DNA from: Pocillopora verrucosa
Lineage: Eukaryota > Cnidaria > Anthozoa > Scleractinia > Pocilloporidae
DNA length: 64,000 nt
Assembly (NCBI RefSeq): GCF_036669915.1
Contig: NC_089315.1
Span: 16,472,003-16,536,002, forward strand
Reading direction: 5' to 3'
Below, piece by piece: positions 24,501 to 36,673 of the stretch. The notes beneath the pieces were generated by a model. That model was not told where the DNA came from. It was given only the letters and a program-made list of their open reading frames with translations, and did no database searches. Positions within the stretch are counted from its first letter, which is position 1, and each line of letters opens with the position of its first letter. Made by a program: the position numbers and the translations under genes.

Positions 24501-27191
24501 TTCAAACAAAGGCTGGAAACCTCTTGTTTTCAGAGATCTTTTTCTGGCTTCCCATTTTCATTCAGTTTTCTTCTCCTTTTGTAAGTTTCCTCAAATAAAG
24601 ATAATACTTTCCTTGACCTTGCAAGAGATTTGCATTTATGTGTGGTGTTGTGTGGTTTTGGATGTCATTCTGGTCATCCCCTAATCAAAAATTTCAACAT
24701 CTGAAAGTGTTATTTAATATTACATTTCCCTTGAAAGCAAATATTATCATCAAAAATGTCAAAGGAACCAGTGAGCCTAGGCTTTCACTATGTGATTTAA
24801 AATCTATCAGGTCATTCAAGATAAAATTTCCTCTGACTTTGATTTCAAAATGAAGGAAATGGCATCTTGGAAGCCTATGTTTTCAAAATATTTTCAGATG
24901 AAGCATGCCCCAAGACCAATGTCGAGGCTAATGCTTTTGTTGTTCTTGGTCTCATCTTTACCGATCCCGAAACCTCTCTCTTTTATTTCAAAAGGGTTGG
25001 AATCTCTCTTAGTAGCAGGTGAATGCTGTCACCACTGCATCATCCATACTCCCATAAAATAATTAGATTCTTCATAATTCACCTGTCTAAATATCAGGTT
25101 TGTTTTCTCAGACAATCTAACAACACAATAAAGCAGCCTAAAACTTTATCATACCTGGACAAGGGTTCATGTTACACATGAAAGTTTGCTTGTCTTCTCC
25201 AAGAATAGAGCAGTTTTTACCCCCAAACTGTGGTTCAGGATTGTTGCATGACCGTGTTCTGAAACGCACCCCTGTTCCACAGGACTTAGTGCACCTAGAG
25301 AATACTGTCCAATGTGAGTACCCTCCATCCTCTGCAAAAAGTTTAAAAGAGAAATTGTTTTTTACAATATCAAAAGCTAGTATAATTGTAATACATCCTC
25401 TACTAACTCAACAACACTGATGCTTGAATTGTTTTACCATAATAACTTGTATAATGTTATACAATGCTTTTTTGATTGAGTGTTGCAAAAACAAGACCAA
25501 ATTTATTACAATGACCAACAGAGGAAAGGAAAATGCTCTTAAGAACCAATGAGAACTCCAAGTAAAACCAAGCAAACTGCTCACGAACACAAAAGATGTC
25601 ACATATTTTGACATAAAATTTTTTTAAAGATACAAAGTTTTAGCTAATTAAATTAAATATACCTGTCAACCCTTTAACTCCCATGAAGGACCAAGAAAGA
25701 ATTTCTCTTTATAAATTAATATAGATAACATATCAAGAAAACAGGAAATGGGAATAAAGGGAAATATCAATAGAAGATTACTAGTTGACTCCATTTTAAA
25801 TTCTTTGAAGTAACATCACAAGAGTTATAAAGCAGACAGTAAGGAGAATTACTAAATAACTGTAATTTTGAGAATGAGAGGATTAAATTTTAGTTGAAAC
25901 TGGCTGTTATCTCAATATGAGTAATCAAAGAACTGTCTAACCCACCTAGCGGGACTAAAAGCAATGTTTAGGACAAAGGTAGGCATCCTTATTACAAAAT
26001 TACTAATTAACTAATACTTTCACAAATACACAACTCTTACATGATATGTATAAATTAAAAATCAAATAATACTCCAAACCCAAGAAGGTGGAGAGGTATA
26101 AGGGGAGTTGTACCACCCATTTTTTGAACTGAATGATTTTGCCCCCCCCCCCCCCCCCCGATGTTCAGAAGAGCCCCTGCTGAAATCTGTAAATCTGAGC
26201 AGGAAGTTACTATGAGGGGTCACCAGAGTGGGCAGCACTTGCTACTAAATGGCTTTTCCAAAACATCCCAAAAAAGGAGACTAAACAGATTACCTAGAAA
26301 CAAGCATCAAAGATCAAAGCCAGAATGCAAATTATGCTTGGCATAAAAATGGCTTTTGAGAATACAAATGAGGTATATGTATTATGCACCAACAAGCTTA
26401 GCAATAGAGCGATTGATCTCAACAATAATTCACCAAAGTAGAAGTAAATATCCACCACTTTCACCATCACTTAGGTGAATAGTTGTCTTAGTAAATTGTA
26501 GATACCACTCAGAAACCAAAAAAAATTCATTTCTGTCAATATACCATAAAATGGTTGGAAATTAAATTTTTGATCTGCAATTATTTCTCTTCGGATGCTC
26601 AGCGTTGAACTGAGAAAGCCACTATTCATCTGTGTGGTGTGTACTAATCAACAGTATTTACTCTGCTTTCTGGGAAAAAAATTGCCCTCGGCGTTAACTA
26701 CTGATGTATACGAAAAGTAGTCGTTATTGCTCAGTATTCTTAATAGATGCAATATATCATATCATTCCTTCTGATTTAAAATTAAGTGTAAGGGTATTGG
26801 TCTTTTCGATAGTGTATTGCAAGCAATAATTGAATAATATGAACCAGAGTAAATGAAAAATTTAGAGCAGCAACTTTAAAGAATGTGAGCGTGGTAATAG
26901 CAATGTGAAAGACCTCATGAGTGTATACAAGCAAGAGTGGTAAAAAAAGGGGAAAAAAATATAAAATAATGTTAAATATAAGCTTCACTAAATTTTAAAG
27001 CCAACTCTATTACCTAACAGGGAAGTCTTTAACGACGTCAACAATTAGACGACGTCTTAAAAATACAAACACAGCAAAGAATTATCCCTACCTCTTAAAA
27101 TATAACGCACAAAGTTGTGAGAAACATAAAATATGGCTGACACTAGAGCCACAATTGTCAAAGCTTGCAAGACACGTACATTGCGAGTCAT
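21564..27191 (-). CDS. Signal-anchored protein with four thrombospondin type 1 repeats (346 aa)
   Basis: Six exons on the minus strand: 27,191-27,092, 25,331-25,155, 24,216-24,034, 23,514-23,332, 22,589-22,391 and 21,762-21,564, with consistent phases. Exon 1 encodes a hydrophobic stretch (about residues 8-25, VLQALTIVALVSAIFYV), either a signal peptide or an uncleaved type II anchor. Each of exons 2-5 encodes one TSR with the WS/WT motif, C-S/T-V-T-C-G-x-G-V/M, an R-x-R-x-C layer and a final C-P. The introns between TSRs are all phase 1, the classic exon-shuffling arrangement. Exon 6 adds a 66-residue Lys/Glu/Asp-rich tail. It should be secreted or face the cell exterior, where TSRs bind glycans or proteins. 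The specific family is not recognised. It starts 448 bp from the divergent quinone oxidoreductase gene. Its last three exons were duplicated into 12.4-13.7 kb and decayed there. Confidence 0.8.
23640..23765 (+). repeat. Dispersed repeat family S1, copy in a TSR-gene intron
   Basis: Contains TTGGTGCTGCGTCAGTGGGG, AAGATAATTTAGTTTTATCA, GTTGACAATGCAAATTGGCC and a TTGTCAGAGCGAAAT tail, in the same order as the 28.35-kb copy. It lies between TSR exons 3 and 4 of the minus-strand gene. Confidence 0.75.
25332..27091. other. First intron of the TSR gene
   Basis: AT-rich, 1.76 kb, with a run of about 19 C residues at 26,141-26,160. I see no further TSR exon, and the phase of exon 1 (phase 1) joins directly to exon 2. 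The frame at 26,161-26,346 has no recognisable features. Confidence 0.6.
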
Positions 27192-27639
27192 CGTGCGGTC
27201 GTATTTTTCCGGGTATTAACTAGTATTTAATATATATGCCGCTAAAACGTATGATTTGTGCTTTTGTTCGAGAGCAAGCAGTTACATTGTCACTGAATCT
27301 ATTATTGCTTACCTCATCTGCTACGTGGTCAAAACTTCTTATGATTAATGTGACTTTGTTTACGTTCCCCAAACAACCAAGGCATCGAGAGAAAAATTCT
27401 GCAAGACAGATTGTCAGTGTATTCTTACACTTATAGCCAACTTGTTTATACGTATTGCCACTGACAAACTGCTGGCTCAGAATTAGAGGGTCATAACAAA
27501 ACTGGTCACGCCATCACGCTATCACGCTATCATAGGATGAGAATATTAATTGTTAGACGGCATATTCTTTGTTTTTGTGTAGAGTGTGTGCGAAGCCGTA
27601 AACGCTTCTCCGAAAGCCGTCCATATTTCTTCCAGAAGG
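27192..27639. promoter_or_regulatory. Probable bidirectional promoter between TSR gene and quinone oxidoreductase
   Basis: The two start codons face away from each other 448 bp apart (ATG on minus at 27,191; ATG on plus at 27,640), so both 5' UTRs and promoters must lie here unless there are upstream non-coding exons. A short direct repeat CATCACGCTATCACGCTATC lies near 27,511. No TATA box placement can be supported. Confidence 0.5.
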
Positions 27640-30600
27640 ATGTCAATGAAAGCTCTGTATGTTGAAGACTTCGGCGACTCGTCGAAGCTAAAGTATGGTG
27701 AGGTTCCCAAGCCAGAACCCGCAGAAGGAGAGGTAAAGAAGCTCAAATCCATTTCTCCCCACCCTTGAACTTTTTCAGCGTTTGCACCTACTTTCATGTG
27801 TGGTACTGATGGATAATTTCGGGGTCTTCAATTTTTAATGACCATGTAATTAGAGCTAACATAATTTTGTTGGAAGGGATCAGCTTTCACGACAAACCTG
27901 ATCTATAGAGGATTCTCAAAAGGCAAAACATGCTAAGCTAAGCAGAGGGAGCCCATTAATTAGCAAGATAATGATGATGACAGTGCAAGTTTATTGTTTA
28001 TCTACCCTTCGCTATTTGGATGAGTTATCGCATATCTGATTATGTCAAAGTCTGCAGTTACAAACCACCCCGTTCACATGCTATAATCTCACAAGATGCT
28101 TTGATAAAAATGGATGAGAGAATTTTTTATATAACCAAAAACTTTCAATGAAGAGCGGGATTGCATAAATTTCATTTAGTTTGTAACAGCTAGAGAACGA
28201 GGCTTTACAAAAATATTTTGCATTGTTATTACTGATATGTAAATTAGCATTTAAAGTGTTTTCGGCATTCCTGTATCTTAGTGCAGTTAATCAATCTCCC
28301 AGTTGCTAAGCCATACAAATGAATTAAGGGGGTAAGTTTTTAAAGAACCTGTAGTGCTGCGTCGGTGGGAGAGTATAGCAGGGTAATTTAGTATTATCAA
28401 CTGAGTTGATAACGTAGATTGGCCACCGTAAAGAGTTTCACAGCTGACACTGTTTCGAGCCTTAGCCCTTGGTTTCGCTCTGACGAATGGCTAACGCTCG
28501 AAACGTCAGCTTTGAAACTCTTTGCGGTGGCCAATTTACGTTATCAACTCAGTTGATTATATTAAATTACCCTGTCTCAGCCATACAATTTGATAAAATT
28601 TAAGTCTTATGTTTTAATCATTTTTTTAAAAGTTTATTTAAGTCTTACATCTTTATACATGTAATTTTCTTATGATTGGTTTTATGTTTATGGACAATTC
28701 AAGTGCTTGTGAAAATTTTTTCTCTTTTTCGGCTTGTGTGCCCTCACTTAAAACAATTCTTTTACATGTTTGTGGGAAAGACCGCAACGAAGTGGTCTAA
28801 TTTAACAACATTAGGATGTCCTACATCCTCCCTCTACGTTTCTACTTCCCAGAAGTTGTAGTATTTGCATGAAGTTTTATCAGGTATGAAATAAATCATA
28901 GTATGTATGAGATTTAAAATTGTTTTGTGTTATTTTCATACTAGGTTTTGGTAAAAAATGAGATTTGTGGCTTGAACTACCTGGAAGTCATGATGAGGGA
29001 TGGGTATATACCTCTCGAAGCTTTAGGATCTGGTTTTCCTTTGACAATGGGAGTGGAGGCTGCTGGAACAGTCGAAAAAATCGGTGCAAATGTCATTGGT
29101 GTAACCAAAGGAGAGAGAGTGGCTTATGCAGTTGTTGGATCTGGTAAATAAGTGATTTACACATGGATGCTTTAGAATGCTCTTAAGTAACCGCCTCGTA
29201 TATCTGATCACCTCTCATAAGTAACCATTTTCTAGAATACCAAAATTGTGTATGTGAGTGCAGAGACGATGGGTCGACCTAGGTTTTTAGGTTTGTGGAT
29301 TTTAGGTAAAAAGTAAATATACGAAGTGTACTGTATTTACACGAAACCTGAACTCTACGGTCGCTACATTGACGACTGTATCAGCGCTACCTCTACCAGA
29401 GAGGAGCTCACTCAGTTTATAAGCGCCATCAATTCCTTTCACCCGGCTCTGAAATATACATGGGAAATTTCCGACACTTCTTCGGCTTTTCTAGACATCA
29501 AAATATCAATTGAAGGCAACGTTCTATGCACTAGTGTTCACAACAAACCTACAGATTCACATAGTTACTTGTTGTATTCATCTTCACATCCACCATACGT
29601 CAAGAATTCCATACCTTTTTCAGTTTCTCAGACTTCGTCGTTTATGAAGTGACGACTCTGATTTTTCCGAAAAAATCACAGGCCTTGAGCCAGTTTTTCG
29701 ATAAACGTGGCTGTCCTGTTTCTGTCATTTAAGTAGGCCACCACCGCGCTCAACAAATTGATCAACGGTCAGCACTACAAACGGCTGAGAAGAAAAATAC
29801 TGATCACATTCCATTCACTATCACATTTCACCCTCACAATCACGCAGTTAAATCTATCATTCTTAAAATCTTTAAATTTCTTAATAACGATTCAGAGACT
29901 GGTTCTATCTTTTCGCAACCTCCAGCAATTTCATTAAAATGTGACAAAAACAAAGGTAACTTTTTGGTCACTGAAGTTCATTTCAAACCAATGACCAACC
30001 TGGAACTTTCAAATGCGCTCGCTCACGATGCAAAACTTGTCCTTTCATTCATAACGTAGAGAAAATGTCGGGACCTAGGAGATCCATGAAGATCACTGAT
30101 CACTTCACGTGTTCCTCCGCCAATGTCATCTATTTCATAACTTACGCTTATTACAAAAAGTTATACATTGGTGACACAAGAAGACGACTAGGTGACCGAT
30201 TCTGAGAACACCTTCGCGACGTAGAAAGAAATGAAAAGGACGCATCCAAACCAGTCACAAGACACTTTAATCTCCCTAATCATTCTAAGCAGCATATAGC
30301 AGTTTGCGGCCTTTCCCTTCATCTAGGCAGTTCGGAAAACCGCAAAACTCTAAAACAAAAGTTTATCTTTCCAATCTGCACTCTTAATCTCCACGGTATC
30401 AACGAGCGCTTTTCATTCAACCAATTTATTTTTGTTTTTTCGTCGCCATATTCCCACTAATAGCGTAGCTCCATTTCCTGCATATAAACCCACACACATC
30501 CCTAAATTCCTCCGATCACTCTGACTAGGGGCTAACGCTCGAAACGTCAGCTTTTAAACTCTTTATGGTGACCAATTTACTTTATAAACTCAGTTGATAA

Positions 30601-33102
30601 TACTAAATTACCAAGCTTAAACTAGTTAGGTTAACTGTTTTAACTTAGAAGAGCTCCTATGGTACCTACAATAGCTTCTTGATCATTTTAATAATCAGGA
30701 GCACATGCTGAATATGCAAAAGTGTCAGCATCAAGACTGGTAAAAGTTCCAGATGAGATTAGTTTTGAGCAAGCTGCTACATCAATGATTCAGGGGTTAA
30801 CTGCGCATTACCTGGTGCATACAACTGGCAGAGTGAAGCCTGGTGACAAGGTGCTGATTCATGCAATCTCTGGAGGGACTGGGTCTCTTGTGTGTCAAGT
30901 GGCAAAGAACAGAGGTAAAAAACAGCATCAGGTTTGCAAATTGGAGATTTTTAGTGGAACCTCTTTTATGGGGTTACTCTCTTGTAAAAATAGCAAGACA
31001 GTATCACTCCCAAGTACTCTTCAAGTGACGCTCTCTGAAGGTAGTTCGTAGGGAAACATGATATTGAATAGTGAGTTTTTAGTAAGAAAAATCAAAGCAT
31101 TATGCATGACACTCTGGAAGTTTACTTTCATGCTAGTTGACTTGGTGAAGTCAGTTGTGCGAGGTAAATGAAATAGGCTCCTCTAAATTTGGGTTGGACT
31201 GCTGTTTGTCTATCTAAGTTATTTAGTCAATTGTTCACTCATTTTAAATAAGATTTAAAAAAAGAAATTAATTTGAGGCCAAACAAAGTTCTTTAATTAT
31301 TTCAATTTCAATTTTTTTCAGGAGCGTTTGTGATTGGAACAACCAGCACTGAGGCCAAAGCAGCAAAAGCAAGGGAGGCCGGTGCTGATGAGGTTATTCT
31401 TTACTCACAGAAAGATTTTGCAGAGGAAGTCAACAGGATAACTGATGGAAAAGGGGTTAATGTTATTTACGATGGTATTGGAAAAAAAACTTTTGAGAAA
31501 GGTATGATGTGGATCACATATCAAAAAGGATATTTGATTGATCTTTTTGGCTCAAGTAAAGGCGCAAATCTATGACTTATCTCAAATCAAAATTAGAGCA
31601 GTGGAGTTGTCTACCACATATTGTATGATGAGGTGAATTAAGAACGAAACACGGCTCTAACTTATGAGGTTTTGGAGGACAGACTCACAGAATAATGTCA
31701 CCATTAACAAGATTGTGCTTGATATTTACATAAAATAAATATATTCCATGTTTCCGTGCCTCTATTCAGTTTTAGGTCACAGAAGATACCATGATGTGGG
31801 AAAAACATTAGTGGCAGTCTTGGCTTTGCCTCCTCCACAATTTTTTTTACTTCCTTCATTCTGAAGTCTCTAATTTAGTACTGAGCAGACACACATACGG
31901 CAATTAACTTGGAATATATTTCCTAAAGAGGTTTTGTCCGATGTGATTCAGCAACAAATCACAATTTAATCAAAAATGACTCTTTTGGTATATAAATAGG
32001 AATCCTAACGCAAGGAATGAACTCTCAGCCAATTTCGATTTCCTAGCATTTGCACCTCGCCGTCTAATTCTCGCACATCTAGCATATTTGCATCACTTGA
32101 AAGCTTTTCAGTGCAGTTTTAAATAATATATCGAGATAACAAAACCAGAGAAATCCCAATGGCCAATCAGAATTAAGTGTAACGTCATCATTAACCAATG
32201 AGAAGTCATAGTGTAAACAAGCGAAGTGCCAAAAGTGCTGGAAAACGCGGTTGAGCAAGTCGCGCTTGGTTTTAGTTTTGTATCCGATCGATCGAGTTGT
32301 AGACCCAAGTTTTTTGAACCAATCAGGGACGTTGTGAAGCAAAATAAATGCAGTCCTGGATTACTTTCATTGCTCAATAGAGTCAATAGAAAACGGCTCT
32401 TATTTTTTGTCACGCTTCTTTATCCCTTCTTTAAAAGCCTGCGATTAAGCGTTCTTTGACAGGATGAACCAAAGCTGGCGGGTGTTTCTCCAAAAATGCT
32501 TTTTTTACTTATTTTTCAAACCACTCCAAAACAATTTGACATACTTAAGTCATTGCATCTAAGAAACATGAATCATTGGGTAACTTTCGGATCATTTAAG
32601 TCATGTGGCAAACTGTCTTTCATCAGTGATCTTCAGATTCATGAAAAAGTTAAAACTGCCATTTCACGTTTCAAGCAGAGACAAAAAAACACGTTCATAA
32701 ATCACGAAAAAGCCCCTCTTAAATCGAAATAGGAATGTCACTTCATGGCTTTAATAGGTGCCACACATATCTCCAGCCTTCATGTCTTGTTTCTTTATAG
32801 ACTTTGAATGTTTGGCTATCCAAGGAATCGTGGTATCATTTGGACTAGTTTCTGGACCCCCGCCTCCAATTGATGTGGAGAAACTCGCCAAAGGTTCCTT
32901 CTCTATTTGCCGACCTATGTTGTTTCACTACATTGCAAACGAAGAAGATTTGAAGAAGCGCAGCTCTGAAGTCTTTGCCTGGATCAAGAAAGGCGAAGTA
33001 AAGTTTGGCGACTTTACTGTATTACCACTGTCCGAGGGAAAGCAAGCTTACGATTTGTTGGAAAGTGGAAAATCTACAGGAAAAATCTTGATGAAGCCTT
33101 GA
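27640..33102 (+). CDS. Quinone oxidoreductase (zeta-crystallin-like MDR family), 329 aa
   Basis: Five exons with consistent phase: 27,640-27,732, 28,945-29,143, 30,699-30,914, 31,322-31,501 and 32,801-33,102. The product is a complete medium-chain dehydrogenase/reductase of the NADPH:quinone reductase type. It has an N-terminal catalytic GroES-like half with the NYLEVMMRDGYIP and MGVEAAGTVEKIGANV segments. The Rossmann half begins PGDKVLIHAISGGTGSLVCQ, where the glycine motif is A-I-S-G-G-T-G. The segment GADEVILYSQKDF follows, and the C-terminus is STGKILMKP. The zinc ligands of alcohol dehydrogenases are absent, as expected. Such enzymes reduce quinones or enones with NADPH in the cytosol or mitochondria. 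Length is normal and no lesion is seen. The start is the ATG just before SMKALYVEDFG; the frame is open upstream. A Penelope-like element lies in intron 2. Confidence 0.9.
28350..28580. repeat. Inverted pair of S1 repeats in intron 1
   Basis: Two S1 copies face each other: one at about 28,379-28,476 (GATAACGTAGATTGGCCACC) and its near reverse complement at about 28,488-28,575 (CGAAACGTCAGC, GCGGTGGCCAATTTACGTTA). Together they make a foldback of about 90-bp arms with a short loop. This is typical of terminal or foldback parts of Penelope-like elements. Confidence 0.7.
29326..30612 (+). mobile_element. Decayed Penelope-like retroelement (RT tail plus GIY-YIG) in an intron
   Basis: Sense-oriented within intron 2 of the quinone oxidoreductase. 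The frame 29,326-29,652 encodes the end of a reverse transcriptase with the RYIDD catalytic motif, FLDIKI and VHNKPTD, characteristic of Penelope-like elements. Reading then breaks by stops and frame changes. Near 30,130-30,400 it encodes remnants of a GIY-YIG endonuclease (VIYFITYAYYKKLYIGDT, then RRRLGDRF, a stop, EHLRDVE). The 3' end (about 30,528-30,612) is an S1 repeat copy with CTCGAAACGTCAGC. The 5' part is absent, so it is a 5'-truncated, non-functional copy. Confidence 0.85.
32080..32445. repeat. Dispersed CCAAT-rich repeat, independent copy
   Basis: Contains ATGGCCAATCAGAATTAAGT, GTGCTGGAAAACGCG, AAGTCGCGCTTGGTTTTAGT and ACCAATCAGGGACGTTG, in the same order as at 11.93-12.25 and 20.74-21.1 kb. 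Because it lies in intron 4 of the quinone oxidoreductase, outside the segmental duplication, it marks a genuinely dispersed non-autonomous family. Confidence 0.65.
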
Positions 33103-34549
33103 ACTGAAAATATTTAAGCACACTATCCAAAGAAATGTTCATTATTATCACGTTGTCGGGCATTGTGGCGCATTTTGTATTTAATCCTGCTGAAATAAGC
33201 CAATGAAAATAAGAGTCAAACAATCGTACGATAAAAGCAGCAAATTGAAATCGAGAAGCCATAGATATGTTCGCGCCCTATTCCCGCAGAGTTGGTGAAA
33301 GAATTGAAAGCGATCTTTTCAAAGTCCAAATGATATCTGAAATCGTAGAATTCAACGAAGAATCAATCTTCTGAGCGAGGAGAAGAAGATTTGTAAAAGT
33401 GAGAAGCTGATTCCGTCCCCAAAAAAAACATACTTTTTAGGGTTCAGATTGCTGTGTGTATTTTTTTTTCAGTTTTTATTTTCTCAATGCCCTTCAAAGT
33501 GACAATAATAGTAACAGAGTGTATTTTCTTGAGCGGCTCGGGCTAAAATGAGTCTGAGTCGGGCCCAAAACATATTTACGCCCGCGAACATAACCTCTAT
33601 CGTTTTAGTAGATTAAAGGCTGATACAAACTGCATCAAATGCTAACGTACTTTTAATCAATATATATTAATGCACGGGGTTTTGAGATGTCTCTAAGGAC
33701 CAGGGGGATATTAAGAGTTTTGAAATTTATGCAAGAGCCACTGAAGGCAACTTTATCAGTCTGGCGATCAGACCAGTGTTTGTTTTACTCTCTGCTGCAT
33801 ATCTTGTTACGCTTGTTGTATCCTGTACCAATAAACAAGACTCTGGCTCCTAATTACATAATATCTAATACTCATTTCGGTGTGAACATCTTTTAACCTA
33901 ACATTTACTGCTGGAAGGATTTGCGCGAGTGTACAGCGCTTATAAAGGAGGGTTCTCCGGTTTACACTGAACAGCTTTTTCAGTGTTGAAAAAATGCAAA
34001 TCAAAGGTCGATTACCTGATTTTTTTAGAATACTCTTCATTAAACACTCAAAAGGACTTCGTTAAGTTCGTACTGAACTGTTCACGCAAACCCAAAGTTT
34101 CCATTTGGAACTCAACCCTGCTCACATACGTTATGTTGAAGTTGAAGTGTAGTGTCGTAAGAGACGGTGAACGCATCAGGCCATTCGCGAAAGTCTAACT
34201 AAAAATGTAAATTTAAATGTCTTCCCCCGACGTTGCCGTTCTGACTGCTTATGGTCTCTAATGACATTAAGCAAGCGTCAAAACGTCGTGATTTTCGAAA
34301 CAATTTATTGGAAAATATCTCAAACCTCGATGGTTTTAAGTTTACGTCCTTCAATTTTTCAGCAGTGTTTTATCGTCTAATAATATGCACGAGAAAATTA
34401 CTCAGTTCTTATTGGTTAAGTTAAATGCAGCTTTCAGGTAATTCAATGCAGAAGAGGGTTATTTCATGTATACTATTAATACATAATCACAAGATTTTTC
34501 CCGTTTAGTTTGGAATAAATAAGCACTTGTTAATTTTGTTAGACTTTGA

Positions 34550-34585
<36 letters not shown>

Positions 34586-36240
34586 TCGAAATCATGTGAT
34601 TACCTATGCAAATTATACAGCAAATCTCTTCTTGACAATTTACATAGCGTGAAAATCCAAAAGTTGTAAGGTGCTTTACAGGATCAAAAGTAGGAATAAA
34701 ACAAACAAGAATGCATCTACCGTATTTCCTCGAATAAGCGCCCTCTGTAATGAGCGGCCTCCTTTGACAAATGCTTCCCTCCCCTCTCAATCTCCTAAAT
34801 AGTAGGGATAAAAGGAAGACCTGTTTCTATTGCACTTTATTTATATTTATATCTCTTTAAGCTTCAACTACAGCGGGATCATTGAAGGAGGCTAATCAGC
34901 GCCCATTCCGCTCACTCCGTCCGCACCACCACCGGGAATATCCGATGACATAATGCAAGACTTGAAACTCATTGCAGACAGAAATGTTAAATCCAGTCCA
35001 ACCACTGGCTTTTTGCTTCTCTTTCGCATGGAGTCGTACCAAGATACTGAATGAGTCAGAAAAAAAATGGTCGTAACAACCTAAACTTTGAATTCAGCGC
35101 GATCCTTTGTTTAATGTCAATCAAACACCTCTCCCTCCCCTCCAACACAATAAATCTCTTTTTGTACGAACGAACGTGTAATTTGTAGCAAAAGATAATA
35201 CCGAGATTTTTTCTTGTATGCCCTTCAGTGCTCTGGAAGTTTGAAAGTGAAAGGTGAAGAAACAAGTGATGGCCTTTTACGCAGCTATTACACTGTTTTC
35301 AGGTTCCCACGCGGGGTAAATCGATTGCAAGCTCGTTACTTTAATAAAGATGGACTTTGAGCAAGGAATTTCATTTTCTTAAAGAGAAGTGGGCGTGGAG
35401 GAAATGAAAAAGGCACAACGGGAAACCGTAAAAGTGATTGGTTTAGATTCCAGAGACGGCCTTTCGCTTCTACTCCTGATGCAACAGCTGATCATCGTAC
35501 AGGTGACTGCACTTGAGCCGGGATCACTACAAAACAAAGAAAAACAGCAATGTTTTAGAAATATATATAATAACGGCGTAATTCCTTTCAGTATGTAGTA
35601 TACATACCGTAAGATTTAGAGAAGCTAACTAACGGTGAAATTTCTTTCAGTATGTATAAAGTATAGACATACCTAGCCTAGCTTGAAAGCCATGAAAGCC
35701 TTTAATGCCTTGTATGCCTTGTATGCCTTGTATGCCAAGTATACCAATGTCTCGGTTGAAAAACGTACACTTGTTGTAAAAAAGCAAAATCTGAAATCTG
35801 AAACCAAACTGCATATATATGGGGTGTAATAACCGTCAAAAATAAATGTTTAATTATGATATCCACAATTTCAGTTATGAAATATGAGAGATATGCAATC
35901 GTGCTATTTGGTCCTTGTGTTATGACATCATGCTATTACATTTGACTATTTTGCTTTTGTAATGTGCTGATTTATCACTGTACCTTGGCGTTCGGCTATT
36001 ATATTTTACTATTTTGCCATTTCATTCTTGTATTCTTCAATTTCGACATTGGGTCACGCAGTTTTGCTGTTGTGATTTTGTCATTTTCATAGCGTGCGTT
36101 TCATTGTGGTGTTTTGACATGGTAACATGCAGTTCGTCATGACTCTCAGAAACGAGTTTTGGACAAGATAATTTATTTACCGCCAGAATTATAATTATGT
36201 TAACATATTCCCTCCCTGTCGCCTTGTCTTTGTTGGAAAC
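33103..36240. other. Intergenic region with small repeats
   Basis: It contains a foldback at about 34,483-34,602 whose arms carry TTTGGAATAAATAAGCAC and its reverse complement. A repeat-like word TACCGTATTTCCTCGAATAA lies at 34,719. Four to five 10-bp repeats (GCCTTGTATG) occur around 35,700-35,745, and TTTCTTTCAGTATGTA-type text is duplicated near 35,583 and 35,641. Frames present (for example 35,389-35,598) have no recognisable features. Confidence 0.5.
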
Positions 36241-36306
36241 ATGGCGGCTTTTCGTGAAAGAGCGATGAATTTATTAGAAGAGGCGACCCGTCTTATTAGG
36301 GAACAC
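36241..36306 (+). CDS. Candidate first exon of the HECT-like gene, cut by a transposon
   Basis: An ATG in good Kozak context (GAAACATGGCGGCT) opens a frame beginning MAAFRERAMNLLEEATRLIR, an amphipathic helical start. The frame runs straight into the left inverted repeat of the Harbinger element at 36,307. It lies just upstream of, and on the same strand as, the CUE-like and HECT exons (41.8-45.0 kb), which otherwise lack a start. That link is an inference; no donor site is visible before the transposon. Confidence 0.4.
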
Positions 36307-36673
36307 ACATCTAAGGCCTAGTTTATACGTCACGCTACAGTCGAATTTAATTCAGACGAATTTAATTCAAAGTCCCACAAGCAATTAAATTCGACGATAG
36401 CGCGACGTCTAAAACGAATTAAATTCGTCTGGTAAATTAAATTCGTCCTAGACTTTTTATCCGTCTTACCAAGACGGATAAAATATCGATAAAGCGTCTT
36501 CAGTTTTAACGTCGCGCTAACTTCGCGTCGAATGAAATGCATACATTTCCTTAATGTATTTCAATTTATTTTGGCGAGCCCGCAGCGACCCGTGGCGAGC
36601 TTTTCAAGTATTCCGCATGCGCAGAAATTCCTCTTGGGCACTTGGGCGCGAGTTTACATTGTAGTTCATAGCC

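Noticed and set aside
26161..26346. 61-aa plus-strand frame after a C run
   Set aside because: Located in the TSR gene's first intron, with no domain, no partner exon and basic low-information composition.
32226..32459. 77-aa plus-strand frame and overlapping minus-strand frames
   Set aside because: They fall within a dispersed CCAAT-rich repeat in a quinone oxidoreductase intron.
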